Source of the DNA: Crossaster papposus
Taxonomy: Eukaryota; Echinodermata; Asteroidea; Velatida; Solasteridae
Length of the DNA stretch: 64,000 bases
Direction of reading: 5' to 3'
Assembly: GCA_037893245.1 (NCBI GenBank)
Contig: JBAIAA010001115.1
Location: 186,001-250,000 of the forward strand
The notes beneath the pieces are model-generated. The model had not been told where the DNA came from, did no database searches, and saw nothing but the letters and a program-made list of their open reading frames with translations. The translations under genes were made by a program, and so were the position numbers. Position 1 is the stretch's first letter. The number at the start of each line of letters is the position of its first letter. Of the stretch, positions 1 through 9,179 are shown in pieces.

Positions 1-217
1 AGCTCAGATATAAGTCGAGAAAATTATCCTCATTCGCAGCCATGTTTACTTCTGTTTATGTATGTACACGTGTATTACGGCACAGGCCTATGCCGCCAGT
101 GACCTTACGCTGGAGTCTCAAAGTTGTGGTCTCTTCCGGTGAGTATTTTGGCGATATGTTAGCTCAGATGTGGAGCTGGTGAGTGTCTCTTCATTCTCTA
201 ACAAAGTTGAGGTTCGC
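1..217. repeat. Monomer subtype T1 (217 bp)
   Basis: Diagnostic marks: attatcc near unit position 25, ttacggcaca then ggcctatgcc (palindrome with one mismatch), gaccttacgctgg, aaagttgtggtctc, ggtgagtattttggcg and the right-end variant tctctaac in place of tctccaac. Unit positions 1 and 161 share the 9-bp direct repeat agctcagat. Nine CpG sites were counted, with 53 G and 45 C. Confidence 0.9.
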
Positions 218-434
218 AGCTCAGATATAAGTCGAGAAAATTGTCCTCATTCGCAGCCATGTTTACTTTTGTTTATGTATGCACACGTGTATTGCTGCAT
301 AGGCCTATGCCGCCAGTGACCTGACACATGAGTCTCAACGTTTGGGTCTCTTCCGGTGAGTATTTTGGCGATATGTTAGCTCAGATGTGGAGCTGGTGAG
401 TGTCTCTTCATTCTCCAACAAAGTTGAGGTTCGC
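218..434. repeat. Monomer subtype G1 (217 bp)
   Basis: Diagnostic marks: attgtcc, tttacttttg, tgcacacgtg, ttgctgcatagg, gacctgacacatg, caacgtttgggtctc and ggtgagtattttggcg. It normally sits between T1 and L1. Confidence 0.9.
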
Positions 435-657
435 AGCTCAGATATAAGTCGAGAAAATTGTCCTCATTCGCAGCCATGTTTTCTTCTATGTATGTACATG
501 TATGTACACGTGTATTGCTGCATAGGCCTGTGCCGCGAGTGACCTGACGCATGAGTCTCAACGTTTGGGTCCCTTCCGGTAAGAATTTTGGCGATATGTT
601 AGCTCAGATGTGGAGCTGGTGAGTGTCTCATCATCCTCCAACAAAGTTGAGGTTCGC
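435..657. repeat. Monomer subtype L1 (223 bp)
   Basis: Diagnostic marks: ttttcttctatgtatg followed by the 6-bp gain in a TATGTACATG tract, ttgctgcataggcctgtgccgc (palindrome with one mismatch), gcgagtgacc, gacctgacgcatg and caacgtttgggtccc. This copy has ggtaagaatttt where most L1 copies have ggtgagaatttt; the copy at 21202 shares that change. Confidence 0.9.
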
Positions 658-874
658 AGCTCAGATATAAGTCGAGAAATTTATCCTCATTCGCAGCCAT
701 GTTTACTTCTGTTTATGTATGTACACGTGTATTACGGCATAGGCCTATGCCGCCAGTGACCTTACGCATGAGTCTCAAAGTTGTGGTCTCTTCCGGTGTG
801 TATTTTAGCGATATGTTAGCTCAGATGTGGAGCTGGTGAGTGTCTCTTCATTCTCCAACAAAGTTGAGGTTCGC
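658..874. repeat. Monomer subtype T2 (217 bp)
   Basis: Diagnostic marks: attatcc (here with a private a-to-t change), tttacttctg, ttacggcatagg with an intact 18-bp palindrome at 735-752, gaccttacgcatg and ggtgtgtattttagcg. Frequent throughout both domains. Confidence 0.88.
722..752. other. Representative pair of dyads in the monomer centre
   Basis: tacacgtgta (722-731, contains the E-box core CACGTG) and, three bases on, cggcataggcctatgccg (735-752) are each perfect palindromes. G and L monomers keep a 14-bp core, gcataggcctatgc. Equivalent pairs occur in nearly every monomer. Short dyads of this kind are reported in centromeric satellites that lack a CENP-B box. Function here is not shown. 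Confidence 0.85.
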
Positions 875-1090
875 AGCTCAGATATAAGTCGAGAAAATTG
901 TCCTCATTCGCAGCCATGTTTACTTTTGTTTATGTATGTACACGTGTATTACGGCATAGCCTATGTCGCCAGTGACCTTACGGTTGAGTCTCAAAGTTGT
1001 GGTCTCTTCCGGTGAGTATTTTGGCGATATGTTAGCTCAGATGTGGAGCTGGTGAGAGTCTCTTCATTCTCCAACAAAGTTGAGGTTCGC
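875..1090. repeat. Monomer subtype T3 (216 bp here)
   Basis: Diagnostic marks: attgtcc, tttacttttg, ttacggcatagg, cctatgtcgcc, gaccttacggttg and gtgagagtctc at the right end. This copy has lost one g in the palindrome centre (catagcctatg), so it is 216 bp; the matching copy at 21642-21858 is 217 bp. Confidence 0.88.
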
Positions 1091-1307
1091 AGCTCAGATA
1101 TAAGTCGAGAAAATTGTCCTCATTTGCAGCCATGTTTACTTTTGTTTATGTATGTACACGTGTATTGCTGCATAGGCCTATGCCGCCAGTGACCTGACGC
1201 GTGAGTCTCAAAGTTTGGGTTTCTTCCGGTAAGAATATTGGTGATATTTTAGCTCAGATGTAGAGCTGGTGAGTGTCTCATCATCCTCCAACAAAGTTGA
1301 GGTTCGC
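1091..1307. repeat. Monomer subtype G2 (217 bp)
   Basis: Diagnostic marks: attgtcctcatttgc (ttt in place of ttc), tttacttttg, tgtacacgtg, ttgctgcatagg, gacctgacgcgtg, caaagtttgggtttc and ggtaagaatattggtgat. It usually precedes L2. Confidence 0.88.
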
Positions 1308-1530
1308 ATCTCAGATATAAGTCGAGAAAATTGACCTCATTCGCAGCCATGTTTTCTTCTATGTATGTACATGTATGTACACGTGTATTGCTGCATAGGC
1401 CTATGCCGCCAGTGACCTGACGCATGAGTCTCAACGTTTGGGTCCCTTCCGGTGAGAATTTTGGCGATATGTTAGCTCAGATGTGGAGCTGGTGAGTGTC
1501 TCATCATCCTCCAACAAAGTTGAGGTTCGC
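1308..1530. repeat. Monomer subtype L2 (223 bp)
   Basis: Diagnostic marks: start atctca instead of agctca, attgacc, the L-class 6-bp gain, gacctgacgcatg, caacgtttgggtccc and ggtgagaattttggcg. Most other L2 copies begin atctcac; this one reads atctcag. Confidence 0.88.
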
Positions 1531-1747
1531 AGCTCAGATATAAGTCGAGAAAATTATCCTCATTCGCAGCCATGTTTACTTCTGTTTATGTATGTACAGG
1601 TGTATTACGGCATAGGCCTATGCCGCCAGTGACCTTACGCATGAGTCTCAAAGTTGTGGTCTCTTCCGGTATGTATTTTAGCGATATGTTAGCTCAGATG
1701 TGGAGCTGGTGAGTGTCTCTTCATTCTCCAACAAAGTTGAGGTTCGC
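1531..1747. repeat. Monomer subtype T4 (217 bp), E-box dyad altered
   Basis: Diagnostic marks: tgtacaggtgtattacgg, where the usual tacacgtgta dyad is changed by one base, then gaccttacgcatg and ggtatgtattttagcg or ggtgtgtattttagcg. Other copies begin at 18586, 22299, 35630, 41972 and 44481. Confidence 0.88.
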
Positions 1748-1964
1748 AGCTCAGATATAAGTCGAGAAAATTGTCCTCATTCGCAGCCATGTTTACTTTT
1801 GTTTACGTATGCACACGTGTATTGCTGCATAGGCCTATGCCGCCAGTGACCTGACACATGAGTCTCAAAGTTTGGGTCTCTTCCGGTGAGTATTTTGGCG
1901 ATATGTTAGCTCAGATGTGGAGCTGGTGAGTGTCTCATCATCCTCCAACAAAGTTGAGGTTCGC
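1748..1964. repeat. Monomer subtype G3 (217 bp)
   Basis: Diagnostic marks: attgtcc, tttacttttgtttacg (tac in place of tat), tgcacacgtg, gacctgacacatg and caaagtttgggtctc. It regularly follows T4. Confidence 0.88.
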
Positions 1965-2181
1965 AACTCAGATATAAGTCGAGAAAATTATCCTCATTCG
2001 CAGCCATGTTTACTTCTGTTTATGTATGTACACGTGTATTGCTGCATAGGCCTATGCCGCCAGTGACCTGACGCGTGAGTCTCAAAGTTTGGGTTTCGTC
2101 CGGTAAGATTTTTTTTGATATTTTAGCTCAGATGTGGAGCAGGTGAGTGTCTCATCATCCTCCAACAAAGTTGAGGTTCGC
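1965..2181. repeat. Monomer subtype G4 (217 bp)
   Basis: Diagnostic marks: start aactcag, attatcc, tttacttctg, gacctgacgcgtg, gggtttcgtccggtaag, a run of about eight t before gatatttt, and gagcaggtgag. The t run varies by one base between copies (seven at 14581 and 16546). In domain II the gtcc mark reads ttcc. Confidence 0.85.
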
Positions 2182-2398
2182 AACTCAGATATAAGTCGAG
2201 AAAATTATCCTCATTCGCAGCCATGTTTACTTCTGTTTATGTATGTACACGTGTATTACGGCATAGGCCTATGCCGCCAGTGACCTTACGCTTGAGTCTC
2301 AAAGTTGTGGTCTCTTCCGGTTAGTATTTTGGCAATATGTTAGCTCAGATGTGGAGCTGGTGAGTGTCTCTTCATTCTCCAACAAAGTTGAGGTTCGC
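2182..2398. repeat. Monomer subtype T5 (217 bp)
   Basis: Diagnostic marks: start aactcag or agctcag, attatcc, gaccttacgcttg, and ggcaatatgtt instead of ggcgatatgtt. From 38252 onward a version starting aacccag appears (38252, 42839, 45349, 48182, 50141, 51449). Confidence 0.85.
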
Positions 2399-2615
2399 AG
2401 CTCAGATATAAGTCGAGAAAATTGTCCTCATTCGCAGCCATGTTTACTTTTGTTTATGTATGTACACGTGTATTGCTGCATAGGCCTATGCCGCCAGTGA
2501 CCTGACGCGTGAGTCTCAAAGTTTGGGTTTCTTCCGGTAAGATTTTGTTTGATATTTTAGCTCAGATGTGGAGCAGGTGAGTGTCTCATCATCCTCCAAC
2601 AAAGTTGAGGTTCGC
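2399..2615. repeat. Monomer subtype G5 (217 bp)
   Basis: Diagnostic marks: attgtcc, tttacttttg, tgtacacgtg, gacctgacgcgtg, gggtttcttccggtaag, attttgtttgatatttt and gagcaggtgag. It precedes L3 or L4. Confidence 0.85.
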
Positions 2616-2838
2616 ATCTCAGATATAAGTCGAGAAAATTGACCTCATTCGCAGCCATGTTTTCTTCTATGTATGTACATGTATGTACACGTGTATTGCT
2701 GCATAGGCCTATGCCGCCAGTGACCTGACGCATCAGTCTCAACGTTTGGGTCTCTTTCGGTGAGTATTTTGGCGATATGTTAGCTCAGATGTGGAGCTGG
2801 TGAGTGTCTCATCATCCTCCAACAAAGTTGAGGTTCGC
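2616..2838. repeat. Monomer subtype L3 (223 bp)
   Basis: Diagnostic marks: atctcag, attgacc, the L-class gain, gacctgacgcatcag (catc instead of catg), gggtctctttcggtgag and tattttggcg. Confidence 0.85.
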
Positions 2839-3489
2839 AACTCAGATATAAGTCGAGAAAATTATCCTCATTCGCAGCCATGTTTACTTCTGTTTATGTA
2901 TGTACACGTGTATTGCTGCATAGGCCTATGCCGCCAGTGACCTGACGCGTGAGTCTCAAAGTTTGGGTTTCGTCCGGTAAGATTTTTTTTGATATTTTAG
3001 CTCAGATGTGGAGCAGGTGAGTGTCTCATCATCCTCCAACAAAGTTGAGGTTCGCAACTCAGATATAAGTCGAGAAAATTATCCTCATTCGCAGCCATGT
3101 TTACTTCTGTTTATGTATGTACACGTGTATTACGGCATAGGCCTATGCCGCCAGTGACCTTACGCTTGAGTCTCAAAGTTGTGGTCTCTTCCGGTGAGTA
3201 TTTTGGCAATATGTTAGCTCAGATGTGGAGCTGGTGAGTGTCTCTTCATTCTCCAACAAAGTTGAGGTTCGCAGCTCAGATATAAGTCGAGAAAATTGTC
3301 CTCATTCGCAGCCATGTTTACTTTTGTTTTTGTATGTACACGTGTATTGCTGCATAGGCCTATGCCGCCAGTGACCTGACGCGTGAGTCTCAAAGTTTGG
3401 GTTTCTTCCGGTAAGATTTTGTTTGATATTTTAGCTCAGATGTGGAGCAGGTGAGTGTCTCATCATCCTCCAACAAAGTTGAGGTTCGC

Positions 3490-3712
3490 ATCTCACATAT
3501 AAGTCGATAAAATTGACCTCATTCGCAGCCATGTTTTCTTCTATGTATGTACATGTATGTACACGTGTATTGCTGCATAGGCCTATGCCGCCAGTGACCT
3601 GACGCATGAGTCTCAACGTGTGGGTCCCTTCCGGTGAGAATATTGGCGATATGTTAGCTCAGATGTGGAGCTGGTGAGTGTCTCATCATCCTCCAACAAA
3701 GTTGAGGTTTGC
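3490..3712. repeat. Monomer subtype L4 (223 bp)
   Basis: Diagnostic marks: atctcac, gtcgataaaattgacc (gat instead of gag), the L-class gain, caacgtgtgggtccc and ggtgagaatattggcg. Its left half later appears fused to G1-like sequence in domain II, for example 46862, 50575, 51883 and 53740. Confidence 0.85.
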
Positions 3713-5460
3713 AGCTCAGATATAAGTCGAGAAAATTATCCTCATTCGCAGCCATGTTTACTTCTGTTTATGTATGTACACGTGTATTACGGCATAGGCC
3801 TATGCCGCCAGTGACCTTACGCATGAGTCTCAAAGTTGTGGTCTCTTCCGGTGTGTATTTTAGCGATATGTTAGCTCAGATGTGGAGCTGGTGAGTGTCT
3901 CTTCATTCTCCAACAAAGTTGAGGTTCGCAGCTCAGATATAAGTCGAGAAAATTGTCCTCATTCGCAGCCATGTTTACTTTTGTTTATGTATGTACACGT
4001 GTATTGCTGCATAGGCCTATGCCGCCAGTGACCTGACGCGTGAGTCTCAAAGTTTGGGTTTCTTCCGGTAAGATTTTGTTTGATATTTTAGCTCAGATGT
4101 GGAGCAGGTGAGTGTCTCATCATCCTCCAACAAAGTTGAGGTTCGCATCTCAGATATAAGTCGAGAAAATTGACCTCATTCGCAGCCATGTTTTCTTCTA
4201 TGTATGTACATGTATGTACACGTGTATTGCTGCATAGGCCTATGCCGCCAGTGACCTGACGCATCAGTCTCAACGTTTGGGTCTCTTTCGGTGAGTATTT
4301 TGGCGATATGTTAGCTCAGATGTGGAGCTGGTGAGTGTCTCATCATCCTCCAACAAAGTTGAGGTTCGCAACTCAGATATAAGTCGAGAAAATTATCCTC
4401 ATTCGCAGCCATGTTTACTTCTGTTTATGTATGTACACGTGTATTGCTGCATAGGCCTATGCCACCAGTGACCTGACGCGTGAGTCTCAAAGTTTGGGTT
4501 TCGTCCGGTAAGATTTTTTTTGATATTTTAGCTCAGATGTGGAGCAGGTGAGTGTCTCATCATCCTCCAACAAAGTTGAGGTTCGCAACTCAGATATAAG
4601 TCGAGAAAATTATCCTCATTCGCAGCCATGTTTACTTCTGTTTATGTATGTACACGTGTATTACGGCATAGGCCTATGCCGCCAGTGACCTTACGCTTGA
4701 GTCTCAAAGTTGTGGTCTCTTCCGGTGAGTATTTTGGCAATATGTTAGCTCAGATGTGGAGCTGGTGAGTGTCTCTTCATTCTCCAACAAAGTTGAGGTT
4801 CGCAGCTCAGATATAAGTCGAGAAAATTGTCCTCATTCGCAGCCATGTTTACTTTTGTTTATGTATGTACACGTGTATTGCTGCATAGGCCTATGCCGCC
4901 AGTGACCTGACGCGTGAGTCTCAAAGTTTGGGTTTCTTCCGGTAAGATTTTGTTTGATATTTTAGCTCAGATGTGGAGCAGGTGAGTGTCTCATCATCCT
5001 CCAACAAAGTTGAGGTTCGCATCTCACATATAAGTCGATAAAATTGACCTCATTCGCAGCCATGTTTTCTTCTATGTATGTACATGTATGTACACGTGTA
5101 TTGCTGCATAGGCCTATGCCGCCAATGACCTGACGCATGAGTCTCAACGTGTGGGTCCCTTCCGGTGAGAATTTTGGCGATATGTTAGCTCAGATGTGGA
5201 GCTGGTGAGTGTCTCATCATCCTCCAACAAAGTTGAGGTTCGCAGCTCAGATATAAGTCGAGAAAATTATCCTCATTCGCAGCCATGTTTACTTCTGTTT
5301 ATGTATGTACACGTGTATTACGGCATAGGCCTATGCCGCCAGTGACCTTACGCATGAGTCTCAAAGTTGTGGTCTCTTCCGGTGTGTATTTTAGCGATAT
5401 GTTAGCTCAGATGTGGAGCTGGTGAGTGTCTCTTCATTCTCCAACAAAGTTGAGGTTCGC

Positions 5461-5683
5461 AGCTCAGATATAAGTCGAGAAAATTGTCCTCATTCGCAGC
5501 CATGTTTTCTTCTATGTATGTACATGTATGTACACGTGTATTGCTGCATAGGCCTATGCCGCCAGTGACCTGACGCATGAGTCTCAACGTTTGGGTCCCT
5601 TCCGGTGAGAATTTTGCTGATATTTTAGCTCAGATGTGGAGCTGGTGAGGGTCTCATCATCCTCCAACAAAGTTGAGGTTCGC
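5461..5683. repeat. Monomer subtype L5 (223 bp)
   Basis: Diagnostic marks: agctcag, attgtcc, the L-class gain, gacctgacgcatg, gggtccc, gagaattttgctgat (gct in place of ggc) and gtgagggtctc. It is always followed by G6 in domain I. Confidence 0.85.
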
Positions 5684-5900
5684 ATCTCACATATAAGTCG
5701 AGAAAATTATCCTCCTTCACAGCAATGTTTACTTCTGTTTATGTATGCACACGTGTATTGCTGCATAGGCTTATGCCGCCAGTGACCTGACGCATGAGTC
5801 TCAACGTTTGGGTCCCTTTCGGTGAGAATTTTGGCGATATGTTAGCTCAGATGTGGAGCTGGTGAGTGTCTCGTCATCCTCCAACAAAGTTGAGGTTTGC
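5684..5900. repeat. Monomer subtype G6 (217 bp)
   Basis: Diagnostic marks: atctcac, attatcctccttcacagcaatg (an unusual c-rich left half), tgcacacgtg, cataggcttatgcc in most copies (palindrome mismatch), gggtccctttcgg and tctcgtcatcc at the right end. The copy at 19454 has cctttacag and an intact palindrome. Confidence 0.85.
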
Positions 5901-7871
5901 AGCTCAGATATAAGTCGAGAAAATTATCCTCATTCGCAGCCATGTTTACTTCTGTTTATGTATGTACACGTGTATTACGGCACAGGCCTATGCCGCCAGT
6001 GACCTTACGCTGGAGTCTCAAAGTTGTGGTCTCTTCCGGTGAGTATTTTGGCGATATGTTAGCTCAGATGTGGAGCTGGTGAGTGTCTCTTCATTCTCTA
6101 ACAAAGTTGAGGTTCGCAGCTCAGATATAAGTCGAGAAAATTGTCCTCATTCGCAGCCATGTTTACTTTTGTTTATGTATGCACACGTGTATTGCTGCAT
6201 AGGCCTATGCCGCCAGTGACCTGACACATGAGTCTCAACGTTTGGGTCTCTTCCGGTGAGTATTTTGGCGATATGTTAGCTCAGATGTGGAGCTGGTGAG
6301 TGTCTCTTCATTCTCCAACAAAGTTGAGGTTCGCAGCTCAGATATAAGTCGAGAAAATTGTCCTCATTCGCAGCCATGTTTTCTTCTATGTATGTACATG
6401 TATGTACACGTGTATTGCTGCATAGGCCTGTGCCGCGAGTGACCTGACGCATGAGTCTCAACGTTTGGGTCCCTTCCGGTGAGAATTTTGGCGATATGTT
6501 AGCTCAGATGTGGAGCTGGTGAGTGTCTCATCATCCTCCAACAAAGTTGAGGTTCGCAGCTCAGATATAAGTCGAGAAAATTATCCTCATTCGCAGCCAT
6601 GTTTACTTCTGTTTATGTATGTACACGTGTATTACGGCATAGGCCTATGCCGCCAGTGACCTTACGCTTGAGTCTCAAAGTTGTGGTCTCTTCCGGTGAG
6701 TATTTTGGCAATATGTTAGCTCAGATGTGGAGCTGGTGAGTGTCTCTTCATTCTCCAACAAAGTTGAGGTTCGCAGCTCAGATATAAGTCGAGAAAATTG
6801 TCCTCATTCGCAGCCATGTTTACTTTTGTTTATGTATGTACACGTGTATTGCTGCATAGGCCTATGCCGCCAGTGACCTGACGCGTGAGTCTCAAAGTTT
6901 GGGTTTCTTCCGGTAAGATTTTGTTTGATATTTTAGCTCAGATGTGGAGCAGGTGAGTGTCTCATCATCCTCCAACAAAGTTGAGGTTCGCATCTCACAT
7001 ATAAGTCGATAAAATTGACCTCATTCGCAGCCATGTTTTCTTCTATGTATGTACATGTATGTACACGTGTATTGCTGCATAGGCCTATGCCGCCAGTGAC
7101 CTGACGCATGAGTCTCAACGTGTGGGTCCCTTCCGGTGAGAATATTGGCGATATGTTAGCTCAGATGTGGAGCTGGTGAGTGTCTCATCATCCTCCAACA
7201 AAGTTGAGGTTCGCAGCTCAGATATAAGTCGAGAAAATTATCCTCATTCGCAGCCATGTTTACTTCTGTTTATGTATGTACACGTGTATTACGGCATAGG
7301 CCTATGCCGCCAGTGACCTTACGCATGAGTCTCAAAGTTGTGGTCTCTTCCGGTGTGTATTTTAGCGATATGTTAGCTCAGATGTGGAGCTGGTGAGTGT
7401 CTCTTCATTCTCCAACAAAGTTGAGGTTCGCAGCTCAGATATAAGTCGAGAAAATTGTCCTCATTCGCAGCCATGTTTTCTTCTATGTATGTACATGTAT
7501 GTACACGTGTATTGCTGCATAGGCCTATGCCGCCAGTGACCTGACGCATGAGTCTCAACGTTTGGGTCCCTTCCGGTGAGAATTTTGCTGATATTTTAGC
7601 TCAGATGTGGAGCTGGTGAGGGTCTCATCATCCTCCAACAAAGTTGAGGTTCGCATCTCACATATAAGTCGAGAAAATTATCCTCCTTCACAGCAATGTT
7701 TACTTCTGTTTATGTATGCACACGTGTATTGCTGCATAGGCTTATGCCGCCAGTGACCTGACGCATGAGTCTCAACGTTTGGGTCCCTTTCGGTGAGAAT
7801 TTTGGCGATATGTTAGCTCAGATGTGGAGCTGGTGAGTGTCTCGTCATCCTCCAACAAAGTTGAGGTTTGC
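5901..7871. repeat. 1971-bp nine-monomer unit
   Basis: The order is T1, G1, L1, T5, G5, L4, T2, L5, G6. The following unit starts again with T1 at 7872. The same nine-monomer order is found at 11151-13121 (offset 5250 bp) and again within block A copy 2 (start 26669, one base shorter). Confidence 0.82.
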
Positions 7872-9179
7872 AGCTCAGATATAAGTCGAGAAAATTATCC
7901 TCATTCGCAGCCATGTTTACTTCTGTTTATGTATGTACACGTGTATTACGGCACAGGCCTATGCCGCCAGTGACCTTACGCTGGAGTCTCAAAGTTGTGG
8001 TCTCTTCCGGTGAGTATTTTGGCGATATGTTAGCTCAGATGTGGAGCTGGTGAGTGTCTCTTCATTCTCTAACAAAGTTGAGGTTCGCAGCTCAGATATA
8101 AGTCGAGAAAATTGTCCTCATTCGCAGCCATGTTTACTTTTGTTTATGTATGCACACGTGTATTGCTGCATAGGCCTATGCCGCCAGTGACCTGACACAT
8201 GAGTCTCAACGTTTGGGTCTCTTCCGGTGAGTATTTTGGCGATATGTTAGCTCAGATGTGGAGCTGGTGAGTGTCTCTTCATTCTCCAACAAAGTTGAGG
8301 TTCGCAGCTCAGATATAAGTCGAGAAAATTGTCCTCATTCGCAGCCATGTTTTCTTCTATGTATGTACATGTATGTACACGTGTATTGCTGCATAGGCCT
8401 ATGCCGCCAGTGACCTGACGCATGAGTCTCAACGTTTGGGTCCCTTCCGGTGAGAATTTTGCTGATATTTTAGCTCAGATGTGGAGCTGGTGAGGGTCTC
8501 ATCATCCTCCAACAAAGTTGAGGTTCGCATCTCACATATAAGTCGAGAAAATTATCCTCCTTCACAGCAATGTTTACTTCTGTTTATGTATGCACACGTG
8601 TATTGCTGCATAGGCTTATGCCGCCAGTGACCTGACGCATGAGTCTCAACGTTTGGGTCCCTTTCGGTGAGAATTTTGGCGATATGTTAGCTCAGATGTG
8701 GAGCTGGTGAGTGTCTCGTCATCCTCCAACAAAGTTGAGGTTTGCAGCTCAGATATAAGTCGAGAAAATTATCCTCATTCGCAGCCATGTTTACTTCTGT
8801 TTATGTATGTACACGTGTATTACGGCACAGGCCTATGCCGCCAGTGACCTTACGCTGGAGTCTCAAAGTTGTGGTCTCTTCCGGTGAGTATTTTGGCGAT
8901 ATGTTAGCTCAGATGTGGAGCTGGTGAGTGTCTCTTCATTCTCTAACAAAGTTGAGGTTCGCAGCTCAGATATAAGTCGAGAAAATTGTCCTCATTCGCA
9001 GCCATGTTTACTTTTGTTTATGTATGCACACGTGTATTGCTGCATAGGCCTATGCCGCCAGTGACCTGACACATGAGTCTCAACGTTTGGGTCTCTTCCG
9101 GTGAGTATTTTGGCGATATGTTAGCTCAGATGTGGAGCTGGTGAGTGTCTCTTCATTCTCCAACAAAGTTGAGGTTCGC
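7432..9179. repeat. 874-bp four-monomer tandem duplication
   Basis: L5, G6, T1, G1 occurs twice in a row: 7432-8305 and 8306-9179. By eye the two copies look identical. The extra copy is absent from block A copy 2, so it arose after block A duplicated, or was lost there. Confidence 0.85.

Larger units (their letters stand above)
1..657. repeat. Reference T-G-L trimer, 657-bp higher-order unit
   Basis: This is the clearest example of the basic higher-order repeat: T1 (1-217), G1 (218-434) and L1 (435-657). A 657-bp spacing between equivalent L monomers recurs many times, for example 3490 to 4147, 6335 to 6992, 9180 to 9837 and 18363 minus 17706. Longer units of 874, 1308, 1531 and 1971 bp equal this trimer with whole monomers added or removed. 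The exact T1-G1-L1 or T1-G1 order returns from 5901, 7872, 8746, 11151, 13122, 15086, 19671, 26669, 28639, 34099 and 61288. Confidence 0.85.
2616..5460. repeat. 1531-bp seven-monomer tandem duplication
   Basis: Unit one is 2616-4146 (L3, G4, T5, G5, L4, T2, G5). Unit two starts at 4147 with L3, G4, T5, G5, L4, T2 and then switches to L5 at 5461. 1531 equals five 217-bp plus two 223-bp monomers. The same pair lies in block A copy 2 (starts 23384 and 24915), so the duplication predates block A. Confidence 0.85.

Noticed and set aside
8-35. TATA box plus initiator in each monomer (tataag, then tcattc)
   Set aside because: The distance from TATA to the initiator A is about 23 bp, shorter than the usual 28-33, and both motifs are short. 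No downstream gene exists.
476-506. Microsatellite or telomere-like tract (tatgtacatgtatgtac)
   Set aside because: Only two or three steps long inside the monomer; it is a local slippage site and not an independent repeat array.
5897-6082. Plus-strand 61- to 77-codon frames (for example 5897-6082, 43270-43503)
   Set aside because: Shadow frames of the T monomer. They exist only where particular subtypes adjoin, and overlap equally long frames on the other strand.
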